Shown one piece after another: positions 47,852 through 59,838 of a stretch of DNA of 64,000 nt. The stretch is taken from NCBI GenBank assembly GCA_026545765.1, contig CM048840.1:87386877-87450876 (forward strand). Direction: 5' to 3'. The notes below the pieces were generated by a model. The model saw only the letters and a program-made list of their open reading frames with translations. It was not told the origin of the DNA and did not search any database. The position numbers and the translations under genes were made by a program. Each line of letters starts with the position of its first letter. The first letter of the stretch is position 1. Source of the stretch: Plantago major. Lineage: Eukaryota; Streptophyta; Magnoliopsida; Lamiales; Plantaginaceae.

Positions 47852-50337
47852 GTTGAACCTCATGATTAGATGTAAAATAATATTTCAAGGTGTTATAATA
47901 ACGGATGCGAGTTTTTTCTATACCGATCTTACACCAATATATATACTGTACCAACTATTTACAAACTATCGAGTCCTCCATATATTTTGTGAGTAGTGGG
48001 CGACCTGTTCCTTCGGGTGGATGTGTTCACCGAGAATGGATTAGGCCATTAGTAATCCGTAGCTTAAGTTATATTTGAAGGTATAATTATAACGGATGCA
48101 ATGTGCTCACCATGTTTGGATTAGGCCATTAATAATCTCTAGCTTAACTTGCATAACAGGACAGAGTAGCGGGGCATAAAGAACATAAAGAATTTTGTGG
48201 AAGTCATCAAATTAAAGCAAGCAATTAATCTTCGTACGGATTGTTAATTGCTGTGGCCTAACAATAATCCTGCTGCATTAATCTCCTACCGAAACTTATA
48301 CTATACGGGTTTAAGTTGTTAGATTTGTGTATATATAGCATGTAAGTGACCTTTTTAGCTGTAGGACCTCCATTAAAATATATTTGAACATGTTAACACT
48401 TAATTATTTGGGCAAGACAATGTCCATTAATTATTTTGATGCATAAATCTGAAGGAATAGCTTTCTATGCACATGTATTTGTTTTGTGCTTGTGTTAATA
48501 AAATTAGGTGATAATAGAATGAACTGATAAGGTGATTGATTATAAAGTAGTTAAAATTAAGAGCTGGATCATTGGTGATCGACTTATGTACTTACACCTG
48601 ACTGTTTTTGGAATAAGAAGTTTGCATTTTAAAAGAAAAAAAGTTGGTCTAAACGGAAATGTTAAGCAAATAAGGTGGATGATGGATATAATGTAAAATA
48701 GAATATGAAATTGGATAAATTGCCCTTTTCGTAAAATTAACTTCTTAAATCTGGCAATGACAAGATTATTTGTTAAACTGATTAATTCACCTAACTTGAT
48801 TTATAGCAAACTGGTACTCCAAAGTGATTATACTTAAGCGCGTTGAACTCTGAAGTTAAGTTTAAGTCCAGAACAAAGAGTGAGAGCCCATCCTACTTGA
48901 ACTTCAAAAATTAAGAATACACTTAAGTACGATATTTATTTTTAAGCACAATATTTACTTTTTAAATGAAACTATTAATATTTTTAAAAATGTATCGTGG
49001 GAGACCGTTTATGTTCAATTAATAAGACTGACTTATAATGCAAAGAGAAGCATTGGTGTTTTTAATTAAACCGTTTATTGCTAACAAAATTCAGTTTTTG
49101 CTTATAAAAAATATTAATGTTCTAATTAATAAACACCATAAGTTTTCAGTACTGGTCATATGTTTGTTCGTCTATTTTTATCTTTATTATAAACTGTCTA
49201 ACAGGTGGCTCATTCTTAATTAACGATAAATAAATAAAAAATTATATTTATCAAGATATATTTTTCTTGTCATAAAGTTTAATGAGAGCCAGTATTTAAA
49301 TAATTTATACGTTCATTTCAATTCCTTATAGACTTCTAGTTTAGTCTGCCGTTCCGTAAACTTTTATACATTTGCTTTTTTAAATTGTCACATAGTACTT
49401 CATACATTACAAGCAAAGGAAGAGGAGGAAGCTACCGCACCGGGAACTCGGAACTTACATAATACGTTGCCACAGCCCACCGGAATGAACAAAAACCCAA
49501 ATTACATAGATCAGCTTGCAGCAATGCTGGCTGAGTAATTGCCGCTATCGGAGGTACTTTGACATTTGCATATATATGTATATATATATATGTCAATTTT
49601 CAATCTATTATGGATATTTATTATTTGACCACATCACTCATGCTGTTGAACTAGTCCAAAAGGCAAATGACGTATATATTACTCTAATTTTGATTTCCCA
49701 CATTTAAAAAATATAGTGGTGTATTTTCTTTTTTATTGGTCTCTAGATAGAAATATGTTCCTAGTATAAGTAATTATCACAATTCCGACATATTTATCTA
49801 TAATTAATTAGCTATGCTAATGCATGAACTATATACTCATCTTTTACATATTCGAGTTTATAATTGAGATCAAATTATCATGTGATATTCGAGTTGAGAT
49901 CAAATTATTATGTGATATAAGAGTAACCAGTCGATGTAGTGGTTTGGCCTTCCCATAGCCATCAATCTTAATAGTATATTGCAAGTATTCAGTACCAATA
50001 TTTTCAATTAATTTTGATAATAAAATAATTGTCACCTCAATGATATTAATTGATAAATTTGTTAAGCATTCAATAATTGTAATATGTCATAGGTAATGTA
50101 ATTAAAAAATAAAATAAAGAATAAAATCATAAGAGAGAAATTTGCATTTGTAGAAATATGGTTAGCTTGCCCCACAAACTCAAGTGGCTAAGTAGCCATA
50201 TCCCACTCTTAAAAAAACAACTTTATGTACTCCCTTCATCCCTTCCTTAATCATGTTATATAGTTGAATTTTGAATATAGACTTTGATGAAAAGATTAGT
50301 TTTAGACTAAAACAAGAAAATGTTTCATTAAGTAATA
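47852..50337. other. Intergenic, with one short duplication
   Basis: An imperfect direct repeat (tgttcaccgagaatggattaggccatt at about 48024 and tgctcacc...ggattaggccatt at about 48101, period about 77 bp) lies here. I see no gene or RNA in the remainder. Confidence 0.4.
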
Positions 50338-50493
50338 CTTTCTCCATCCCGGAATAGCTTTCTCACTTTCACTTTTTGCAGTCAAACTTTTTCAACTTTA
50401 ACTACGAGTTAATCTTAAACCGCAAACGTAAAATATTCAATTATATAATGAAATTTTAGTTAAAATAAGAAACTATTCTCGGAATGAAGGAAG
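50338..50493. mobile_element. Stowaway-like foldback MITE
   Basis: Ends ctttctccatcccgg and ggaatgaaggaag next to TA. The interior is nearly palindromic and shares its core (gtcaaactttttcaactttaac) with the copy at 50562-50715. Confidence 0.7.
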
Positions 50494-50561
50494 TATAATT
50501 TAGGTCATGCGATGTATTTTTATAAATTAGGTCAATATTGACTCTAAAAGGTAAATTGATA

Positions 50562-50715
50562 CTTCCTCCGTCCTGACTGAAGTTACCCTCAAAGTTTCAT
50601 TATATAAAAAAATTAAACATTTTACATTTGCGGTTTAAGATTAATTCGTAATCAAAATTGAAAAAGTTTGACCGCAAAAAGTCAAAGTGGGTAACTTCGA
50701 CCGGGACGGAGGAAG
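50562..50715. mobile_element. Stowaway MITE
   Basis: Ends CTTCCTCCGTCC and GGGACGGAGGAAG flanked by TA (50560-50561 and 50716-50717). 154 bp, close to a perfect foldback. Confidence 0.85.
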
Positions 50716-50717
50716 TA

Positions 50718-51250
50718 TATTACTAGGAGAACGGAAAGTATCTGATGTTACAGTTTTTGGTGTGAAACGGAAATGCACATGTAACACAACCGTATACATG
50801 ACACACAAAGACTTTCTTCAGGCTTTTTTTCTCAATAATATACTAGAATTCTATGTAACCTTCTTCCGTGTTTTTTCTACGTCGGTACCTATTTTAATAC
50901 CAATAATTCTCGTGCGCAACTCAACTTTTAGGCCACCACTCAAGAATACTATCCTCATATGCATTATTTATCCGCCAAAACAAAACCGTTTCGTGCTGCT
51001 TTCCATTTTCGGACCAAATGTGTACACTATCGGAAGGAACCAGAAGTCCAGATTCCTGATCCCTCTTTCCCAAATTTACACGGTTTAACCCTAGTTAGAT
51101 TCAAGGAAGCACCAATACGATATGCATACAAATACGAAATACGACAAAATTTAAAATATTAAAATATGAATACGTAGTTAAATATATATATTTATATGAT
51201 TATATTTATTTCATGTTTTAATATTAACTCCTTATATTACAGGATTAGTA
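50718..51250. other. Short open frame region, unassigned
   Basis: A plus frame of 133 codons (50687-51088) begins inside the MITE and shows no motif, so I treat it as chance. Confidence 0.3.
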
Positions 51251-51450
51251 CTCCATATTTAATCAAGCTGACTTTTTTGAACTTTGCATGTTAAAACTTA
51301 AAACATGATGTGTCTCGTTGATATAAATTTTTATTATATAGTATAATTGAAAATTTTCGCACGACGGTTCGAGAGTAGTTCGTAGTTAAAGTTTAATTTT
51401 GTTGCATTTGAAAAAGTCAAAAGCAGACAACTGGTGTAGGACGGAGGGAC
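51251..51450. mobile_element. Stowaway-like MITE, diverged
   Basis: Ends ctccatatttaatc and gtaggacggagggac, each flanked by TA. The interior has the same gaactttgcatg/gcatttgaaaaag inverted words as its neighbours. Confidence 0.6.
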
Positions 51451-51763
51451 TATACGGTTTGACTACGTTGAATGCACATACATATTTGTAAATTGAAAAT
51501 AAGGTTACATAAAGGTATAAGCCTTATGAGTTGTCTAGAATAAAGATTAAAAAAACCAACAAACATAAGGATATTACTAAGAACTTAATGTGTTTAATTG
51601 AGAACGTGGACGTTTTTCATAAATAAAAAATGCATTTGGTTAACAACATAGGCATTTTTCTTAAAAACGTTGATGTTTTTCTTAATAACATATGTCGATC
51701 TCTTTTTAAATTAAATATATACGGTCTTCCACAAGATTCTGGACATTAAATATATATAACGAA

Positions 51764-51794
51764 AGCACGCATAGCGTGTTACACAAGTGCTAGT
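51764..51794 (+). mobile_element. Helitron 3' end
   Basis: A 7-bp stem around an ATA loop (agcacgc/gcgtgtt) is followed 10 nt later by CTAGT (51790-51794), the Helitron 3' terminus. The 5' end is not identified. Confidence 0.6.
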
Positions 51795-52114
51795 ATAGTA
51801 TAATAAGCGACAAAGTGTAGCTAAATTTTCAAGACATTTTAAATCATACCCGTCCATTTTATTTATTCAATTTGACTCAAATACATACATATGGCGTCGG
51901 TCTTTAAATAGAAAGTGAATGGTTGGAATTCAATGACATGATTTTCTCTCTTTTATTTATAATTGTAAATGTTTTTTTTCTTCTCTCAATCACAAGTTTA
52001 TTTATTCTACAAAAAATGTTTGATACTAATAAAATAATAATTGTCATACTGTCCGTTTTGATTATAGTCATCACTCATACTCATAAACAAATAAAATATT
52101 AAAATATAACAGAA

Positions 52115-52150
52115 TAACATGTGTAGCGTATAACGTAAGTGTTAGCTAGT
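52115..52150 (+). mobile_element. Helitron-like 3' end, degenerate
   Basis: The words aacatgtgtagcgta and gctagt resemble the 3' end of Helitron copy A (aacatgtgtagcgtattt...ctagt). The hairpin is imperfect. Confidence 0.45.
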
Positions 52151-52229
52151 AATTGATATAGCATTCGGTAGACCAAATGGTTTGTAAATTTAGTGGAATT
52201 GATAAGTATAACAACACAATATACGTATA

Positions 52230-52497
52230 CTCCCTCCGTCTCGGACTCAACTTCCCTTGATCCGGGTACACGTTTTAAGATAAATTGAATAAAGTATGAG
52301 AGATATTAAAAAGTAGGAAATAAAGTAATTAAATAAAGTATATGAAATAGTGTGAATAAAGTAGGCGATATGGTGAATAAAGTATGCGAGATATGCATAA
52401 AGTAGGAGATATATTTTTTATTTAAAGAAATAGAAGTTTATTTTGTGACGGATTAAAACGGAAAATAGAAAGTTGAATTCGGGACGGATGGAGTGAG
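52230..52497. mobile_element. Stowaway MITE
   Basis: Ends CTCCCTCCGTCTC and gggacggatggagtgag flanked by TA. The interior carries repeated gaataaagta words, as in the 19025 copy. Confidence 0.85.
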
Positions 52498-52728
52498 TAT
52501 ATGTTAACGGAGTGATTAATGGATCGTGTTGAGCTAAAGAAATGCAATCTAACAAGCTAACTCGGAGTATTAAATACACTTGTCGTCAAAGTCGTTCGCC
52601 GTACCGCCGATTAGTATTACGATCCATGTGAATTTTATACTACTCTCCTTGACTTTCACACAATTATATTAAAGCATTATGGGAAGACAAATGTGGGTGG
52701 TCAAATATATAGAAATTAATATGTGATA

Positions 52729-53275
52729 CTAGAACATCAGAACACGTTAAGAGTGTTATTGTGGCATTTAGTTATAAATAATAGAAAAGTTTATGAAGGT
52801 AAGTACTGTCGTTGTTTCTGATAATGAATTGTATTTTTTCGAGTAAAATTAAGGTTTTGGTTAGTGCAAATTGATCCGTTTCAATTAATTAATTAAAGAA
52901 AATGGAAAAGTAATATTGGTTATCGTTTGTTGTTGTTGTTTTTATGATAAATTGATTTTGTTGGGGTTGAATTAGGGCTTTGAATTTAATTTGAGAATAC
53001 ATATTGAATTTTTTTTAATGATGAATGGATTATGCTGGGGTTGATTTATGGCTTAGAATTTAATTGTAGTGGACAAATTAGGTCTTTTTTTAATGATGAA
53101 TTGATTTTGTTGGGATTGCATTAAGGTTTAGAATTAGAATGAATAAGGTATATTGGATTTTTTTAACTAAATTTAATTTAAATATATATTACATATCGGT
53201 TCAATTTAACTTAAATTAAGTACTCAATTGCATAACTTCGATAGTTGTCCACTTATATATATATATATTGTAATA
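52729..53275 (-). mobile_element. Non-autonomous Helitron, copy B
   Basis: Homologous to 20843-21305 in the opposite orientation. Its minus-strand 3' end shows aacac/gtgtt stem arms and ends CTAGT at plus 52732-52728. The interior contains several copies of a gttggggttgaattagg word. The 5' end lies near 53275 and is approximate. Confidence 0.6.
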
Positions 53276-53289
53276 TGAATCGTGTTTGT

Positions 53290-54180
53290 TTAAAGCCTGT
53301 GTGTAAGTGTTGATTTTTGTTTTCTAAATTAAAAAAAAAAAAAAACAGTTATGGTGAAACCAAAATCTGTTAATAATAAGATGGGAAGAGTGTGAATTAC
53401 ATATCATTTCCTAGCAATTAGAAAAATACATGAGATTTTCAACAATACAAGGAACTTGTATACATGCAATTTAGTAAGAACTTATGGTACATGATCGTCA
53501 AAATGGATAACTGTTCAGCCATATTAGATAGTTTTTAAATAAGTGACATTATGAACATTCACCGAACTATGGGATAAATGAGGCTACCGTGATGCACATA
53601 AATAAAATTTTGTGTGTAGATGTGGATATTTGTTGCAACGATATGATTCAAATTAGACTAGATTGTTTGACAATTTTACTTGTAAAGGTGGCTAGTTTGT
53701 TAAAAGGGAGTGGTAATCCTCTTGGTACCGTTTCAACCTCCACGGATGTAAATCTCTTTGATTTACGAATTCTAAGTTATTTTGACCTAATGTAAGCCAC
53801 CCGTAAAGTTTACCAAATGAACACCCGAAGGATACTCTTGGGGTTTACCCATAAGCACCGATACTACCCATGAGCACCGATAAGAGTTTCCAACTGTCAT
53901 ATATGCAAGTTGAATCTTGAATTGATAGAAGATGGAACTTGCAACTAAATATTGGGAGCAACCGTTTTGTCATTTTCTGGGCTGGCTAGCTCTGACTCTC
54001 TCACCCGCGTTAAGTATATGTATATGTACTCGTCCCCAGTTTGACATTGAGCAAAAGTCAATCGGTATAATATGTAGCTATATATATCCAATCCAATTAA
54101 TAATCCAAACAAAGAACAAATCAACAATTGCCTTTTCAGTCTAATAAAGAGGGATTAATTGTTCACAACACAATCAAACT
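53290..54180. other. Intergenic, upstream of WRKY gene
   Basis: Contains an A-run near 53330. The 53589-53795 frame shows no motif. No gene called. Confidence 0.35.
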
Positions 54181-54231
54181 ACTATATATACACCACCATT
54201 TCCCATCTCATTTTTAAATCATCAAAGTCAA
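54041..54231 (+). promoter_or_regulatory. W-box cores and TATA before WRKY gene
   Basis: TTGAC occurs at 54041-54045, and its reverse GTCAA at 54057-54061 and 54227-54231. A TATA box (ctatatatacacc) lies at 54182-54194, about 95 bp before the ATG. W-box cores are WRKY targets, so self- or cross-regulation is plausible; three short motifs could also arise by chance. Confidence 0.45.
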
Positions 54232-54280
54232 TATACACACCTTTTTCTTTATTTCTCTCTTCTTTCATCAACAACTACTC

Positions 54281-55975
54281 ATGGCTGATTTTGCAACTCA
54301 TGTTGAGGATTGGAGCTTGCAAGCCATAGTCAGAGAATCAAGTGGTGAATTCACCAAGATTCTTGACTCTCACATGGACGATCCCGATTCATTCTTCGAC
54401 GCTTCTGGATCACATAACCACCATCTTGACCGTGAATTCTTTGCTAGTTTTCCTGAGATTTTCGACCTCGCTGCAGATAGTTATGGTGATGAACTTGAAG
54501 GTCTTTACAAGCCATTTTATCCCTCAACCACTTCTCTTCCTGCACAAGCCGTTCTTGACTTTCAAGAACACGCAGTCGAAAATGATCATAACCAGATTCA
54601 TGGTCAATCATCTGGGACAGCTTTTGTTGCTAGGGCTAATCCTGCTTATACACCAAAGTACAAGAAAAGGTTGGTATATTTTTTTTCATGTTTTTCCTAT
54701 ATAGTTTATTAGTTTTGCATGTATGAAAGTACTTATTGTATTGTTTTGATATTTTGTTTAGCAGAAAGAACCAACATAAGAGGGTTATGGTTAAAGTGTC
54801 TGCTGAGGGGCTTTCTGCTGATATGTGGGCATGGAGAAAGTATGGCCAGAAGCCGATTAAGGGCTCCCCATATCCAAGGTAACGATTTCTCTCTGTGTCT
54901 CTACTCATTATTTTGGATCTTCAGTGATCAAATTGTGAAGCACTGAATTAAAGTAGCATAGAAGATTTTGTTCATAATTGTAATAATCTCTACATACTGT
55001 CTGTGTGTAAATGATTCGGATTATATATAGATTGAAGTGCTTAAAAAGATCTCTTAATCGAGGTGATACTCTAAAAATCATTTTAGCATACTATACCGTC
55101 CTCTAATGGTATAATCATTCACTGTAGTAGTGGGTGACACTATTGTATGGATCGCGCGATTTAGATTCTTGCTACACAATCTCACTAGTACAGGTGTTAT
55201 GCAAAAATTGGTGCAAGAGAAGGAAAATACACAATTTCCTTCTAGGTATTGATGTACTGATATTTCAATATGGATCTAGTAGGTGAACCACCTATATATA
55301 GCCTTGGGCTTAGAGCCTATGGTCAATAATCTCCGTTCCTATTGAATTATTGGACGGTGTAATGAAATGTTGCAAGTAATTTTAGTGATTGTCTCTTGTT
55401 AAGTAACTATATCAAATCTTGATTACTAGTAGTATATGTTATTAGTAATAAGTAATATAAACTTGTGTGTCACGAGATGACAGATGTCACACTATTTTGT
55501 AACAGACGGTCTTATAAGCTTTATTTGGTGGGTATGAAATGACAGGAGCTATTATAGGTGCAGCAGTTCAAAGGGTTGCTTGGCAAGGAAACAAGTCGAA
55601 CAAAGCTGCACGGATCACGGAATGTTCATCATAACCTACACGGCTGAGCACAACCATAGCCAGCCAACACGCAGAAATTCATTAGCCGGAACTGTGAGAC
55701 AGAAGTTCCCAAAACAAGAAAAACCAGACGAATCTTGTACTAGTAACTCTTGTTCACCAAACACACCTCAGCTGCAGGCAATGGATCATATGAACTTATC
55801 TCAGACAAGTATGAATGAAGAGAAGAATTATAAGAATGATGAGCTTGTGATTCCGGATTTCACCGTGGACGATGATTTCTTTTCGGGTTTGCAAGATTTT
55901 GATGAGTTTGTTTCGGAACCGTCCTTGTATGATCATAATTCTATGCCACAATTGTCTGTAAGATCTTGTAGCTAG
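54281..55975 (+). CDS. WRKY transcription factor, group IIe (WRKY22/27/29-like)
   Basis: Exons 54281-54669, 54765-54878 and 55546-55975, GT..AG introns, 310 residues. The N-terminus ([19 protein letters not shown]) matches the start of WRKY22/27/29 proteins and is acidic and Ser/His-rich. The WRKY domain has WRKYGQK at residues 153-159 and a C-x5-C-x23-H-x-H zinc finger (C173, C179, H203, H205). It is split by an intron after PYPR, the conserved WRKY intron of groups I, II and [18 protein letters not shown] is the group IIe wording. The C-terminus is acidic ([18 protein letters not shown]), likely an activation region. Family members act in immune (MAPK) signalling and senescence. Exon 2 has a tandem NAGNAG acceptor. 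A single-domain, nuclear DNA-binding role is well supported; the exact orthologue is not resolved. Confidence 0.95.
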
Positions 55976-57560
55976 CTAGCTGATTAAATGTTGCATCTGT
56001 AGGGGCCTAATCTACATACATATTGCTTCTAATGAAGCTTAATTTTCAATCACTGTAATTGAAATATTACACATGAATATAAAATTTACACGTTATTGTG
56101 TTGAAATGTGAAACCGTTTAGTCATGATTTTGTTGATATATTATAAAAAGGATTAATTTAAATGCCATAAATGGTACTCATATAACAATTTCAACAGACG
56201 TGTTTATGTTAGTTTTAGAGCTGTCTGTTGGCAGCTAGCTAGCATGGGAGTTGAAATGATCACAAGTCGTAACAATAAATTATTTAATCAATCTATGGGA
56301 AAATGAACAATTTAATTTTTTAATTTTATAAATGATTCCTGTAACGTTTTCCCTTATTTTCTTGTAACAATTTAATTTGATTATTTATTAAAGACTTTTG
56401 TCAACCTTCTTAACTTTTTCGTCGTTATCTGATTTTATCTGGGATATTCTAATTTTCTATACAATTCATTCGTCACAAAGTATTGCAAGAGACCTACATT
56501 AGTGATAGATATAAGAGAAAAAAATATTAGTTGTAAGTATATGTAAAAGGTTTTAAAAAAATATCATTAATACTTTATAAGTAGACATTTTTTTATAGAT
56601 ATATCTATCCGTCCATTAGAAGCTGTCCAGTTTTAACTTTTTGCAGTCAACAATATCAAACTTTGACCATGAATTAATCTCAAACCGTGATGATAAAATC
56701 TTCAATTGAACTTTATAATGAAAATTCAGGAAGTATATGGTAAAAATATTCAAATATGAAATTGAGTGATTAAAAAGTTAATAAGTTGAGATATTGTGTT
56801 TCTATTTTAAAAAATGTTCTCCCTCCATCATGTATTACTTCATACATTTGTCATTTTTAACCGTCTCACAAAACTTTACACATTACTAAAAAAAGAAGGT
56901 AACACCCAACAAACAATCTTACAAATATTTACCACATTTTTACGCATTTCCCACTAAAATGTAAACATTTTTACTACAATTTCACATCTTATCATTTCTT
57001 TTACTCCATCCGTCCCGCAGAACTTCAAACATTTGCCATTTTTACTCGTCCCGCAGAACTTCATACATTACTTAAAAAGAAAACTATACACCCAACAAAT
57101 AATAAAAAATCTTACATTTTCCATCAAATTACACCTTTACCACTAAAATTAATTCAAACAAAGCACACTTAAGTTAATTACAACAATTAACTTCAACAAA
57201 CCCTAATAACCTAGTATATATACAAAAACTAAACATCAGATCCATTTTTTCTCCAATGGCTGTCTCAGGCGTCGCTAAACGCAACATGTTTTCGGCTAAA
57301 CGCAACACAAAATATTTGTCACTTGACCAAAATGCTCCAACTCAAAAAAATTCTTATAAACTTAACGAAAAATCGAAATAACTCTTTTATGCAAACACAA
57401 AAACATTAACATGCATGATCGAGCACAAAATAACAACACTAAACAAAAATCAGGAAAAAAATTCGAAAAATATTTTATTTATACAAATGTTTCTAAAAAT
57501 ATAGAAGTAATGAAAAAAAAAACAAAAAAAAGAAGGAAAAATCTGGAAAAATCATGATAT
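55976..57560. other. 3' flank of WRKY and AT-rich spacer
   Basis: Contains a diverged Stowaway-like MITE (56604-56733) and scattered half MITE ends (gttctccctccatc near 56818; tactccatccgtcccgcagaac near 57003, repeated at 57040). No gene seen. Confidence 0.4.
56604..56733. mobile_element. Stowaway-like MITE, decayed
   Basis: The left end tctatccgtcc and right end caggaag, with the family core gtcaacaatatcaaactttgacc inside. TA flanks are present but the ends are poor. Confidence 0.45.
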
Positions 57561-57612
57561 GGCCGGTTTTAAAACCGGCCTAATCGAGATATGGCCGGTT
57601 TTAAAACCGGCC
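57561..57612. repeat. Two 20-bp perfect palindromes
   Basis: GGCCGGTTTTAAAACCGGCC occurs at 57561-57580 and 57593-57612, in repeat units of 32 bp that also share gatat before each. The copies are identical in a region otherwise rich in substitutions. Confidence 0.95.
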
Positions 57613-58169
57613 AGATCTCGATTTCCAGATTTTTTTTATTTTTTATTTTTTAATTTACAAATTGATTATATATAGTTTTTTTTTATGTTTTTGCAAATTG
57701 AAAAGTTACTTATAATTTTGCAAATTGAAAATTTTAATTAGTTTACTTTTGTCATTTATTTATTCAAAAAAAAAGTAAAAGTTAAATAATCTATTTAACG
57801 GAAATTTGAGAAATTAATTGGCAGACGAATAACCTCATATATTAAATGCTTACCAATAAAACGTTGCAATTTTAACACGGATACGAACTTGATCGGAAAA
57901 TATTACATACATAACATAATAAATCCAAAGTAATACAATACGACTAAAATATCAAATACAACACTAATATGATGTGAAACACTAGATATTTAATTTGGAA
58001 TTAAATCTTGTAAGTGTTCACAAACTTCATCAACAACCGTGAATACGTCTTTCGCCTCCATATAATGTCTGTTTGGTCGAGTGATGCGTCCCATCATAGC
58101 AGCGATCAATCGTAGCCTCTACAAATTAAAAACATTCACAAATAAGGATTTTGATATTTCGAACAAACG

Positions 58170-58170
<1 letters not shown>

Positions 58171-58213
<43 letters not shown>
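58171..58213. repeat. (AT)n microsatellite
   Basis: About 21 AT units, located just downstream (minus sense) of the PMD fragment. Confidence 0.95.
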
Positions 58214-58215
<2 letters not shown>

Positions 58216-58299
58216 AATGTCTAGGAAACATACCACGCTAGGATCCATATGGGCCGGTTGGAATTGTTGCCTTGGAGTAAATGATTCTTCGCGGGTTAC

Positions 58300-59143
58300 T
58301 TACATATGCGTACGTTGTCGAAACCAGTCCAAGTACGTCGGAATTGTTTCATGTCCAAAATGCACTCGAATTGTTTGTTGATAAAAATTACATCGACCGG
58401 TGTGAAAGTCCACGAATGAGTCCCGAACAGCATGAGAACAGCGATAGAGTGAGGGTTGTGGTGGCCTTTGTACACGCACTGGTTTTATCAGTTCTGTAGG
58501 AATGTATTGGGGGTATCCGAACTGCCACATAACGTGTTCTGGCATGTAAGACTCCGTAACCTTTAGACAATGAATAATTCCCCTATATTGAGAAATAGGG
58601 ACTGCTTCCTCCGCCACGAGTCCAAAAGGTGTCCAATTCACCTATTACACGAGAGGCAAGTAAAATAAGTATATAATTAAAAAAAAAGACTCAAACGTAA
58701 TGAAGACAAGCGTGTTATATTGAATGACACACTTCATTCGGTGCAACATTGTCTAGTGCACTTCTGTACATAAGATGGATAGAAGTTTCATCCTTATCGG
58801 CGGTTCCCAAGATCCATGATTGAAAACCAGGAAAATACGAGCATATCCATTCCTGAAATAGTATAAAGACTTGATAGAAAATGATCTTTTTTAAAGTTAT
58901 GTAAAAATGTATATATAATATATAGCGGGCATACCTGCAGAAGTGAACGACATCCATCTACCTGTCTGCAGTTGATACGTGTTGCAACTCCGATTGTCTA
59001 TACTGATTGGCAAGTGCAACAGCTCCCCATGCATACGTGTTAACCTCATCCAGGTTAAGCAGGACCTGTAGAAACCCGACAGGAACTCGATGACAACTTT
59101 TGTCGACAAATAGAGATGTGCCTAACAACCACAACAAGTACAT
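58300..59143 (-). pseudogene. Plant mobile domain (PMD) fragment
   Basis: Three minus-strand blocks show the C-terminal half of a PMD in order: 59143-58940 (VNTYAWGAVALANQYRQ, a typical PMD helix, but its two halves lie in different frames), 58857-58715 (EWICSYFPGFQSWILGT) and 58641-58300 (SQYRGIIHCLKVTESYMPEHVMWQFGYPQ, then LDWFRQR). The blocks are separated by probable introns with AG/GT-like borders. The N-terminal half is absent: upstream of it on this strand lies the OTU fragment. It looks like a rearranged, truncated transposon gene, unrelated in position to the PMD unit in the Tat element. Confidence 0.7.
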
Positions 59144-59197
59144 GATAGCATGTGATTATGGTGGAAGAACTCATGCTTTTAAAGTTGCCTGCTACGC

Positions 59198-59630
59198 TTG
59201 AAACCAGCACTTTTGAAGTTGCTTCAAACCGCTGCTGGTAGACAGCCTAGAGAAACTGGGAGCAGGATCCCGTCCAATTGGGAAGATCAATCCGCGAACC
59301 AATCTCAAAGGACTCCCAACACTAACAATACAGGTACGTATTCAAGTAGTGGTAGATCATTCAGATATCAAAGTCAGATGCCACCACAAGGTCTACGATA
59401 CATTCAAGGTTGGAGTGACGTCCAGGCCGATGGGAACTGTGGATACAGATGTATAGCACAACTCCAATACAATAAACAAACAGAGTGGGTACGCGTCAAG
59501 CATGAACTTCTTCAGAGGTTGACCAACAACAGACATCTATACATTGCGGAGTTGGGGGAAAGACGGGTCGCGAAAATATCAAATGCACTCAGCTGGTTTG
59601 CAGGACCATGCGACGAACAGTATTGGTTTA
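59198..59630 (+). pseudogene. OTU-like domain fragment of a Mutator-like (MULE) protein
   Basis: A Ser/Asn/Thr-rich linker (SQMPPQGLRYIQ) is followed by WSDVQADGNCGYRCIAQLQY, the Asp-x-x-x-Asp-Gly-Asn-Cys motif of OTU cysteine proteases, then EWVRVKHELLQRLTNNRHLYIAEL and CDEQYWF. This linker-plus-OTU arrangement is typical of the C-terminus of plant MULE/FAR1-related proteins. The MULE transposase core that should precede it is absent, and the frame is interrupted at 59631 by a CACTA element; the catalytic His region would lie beyond the window. Host gene and transposon origins are not separable here, but transposon is likelier. Confidence 0.65.
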
Positions 59631-59838
59631 CACTACAAGAAAATCACATTTTAACTACGGAAGGTAGCGACGGATTGATTTCGTCGCTACCTAGCGACGA
59701 ATCGCTAGGAATAGCGACGAAATTGAGACGGATTGAGCAATTTGCTCAATCCGTCTCTAAATAGAGACGGATTAACTATCCGTCTCTATTTAGAGACGGA
59801 TTAAAACATCTGTCCCTATTTAGGGACGGATAATTTAT

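Noticed and set aside
50687-51088. A 133-codon plus frame as a gene
   Set aside because: It begins in a MITE end, has no recognisable motif, and has no promoter or splice context.
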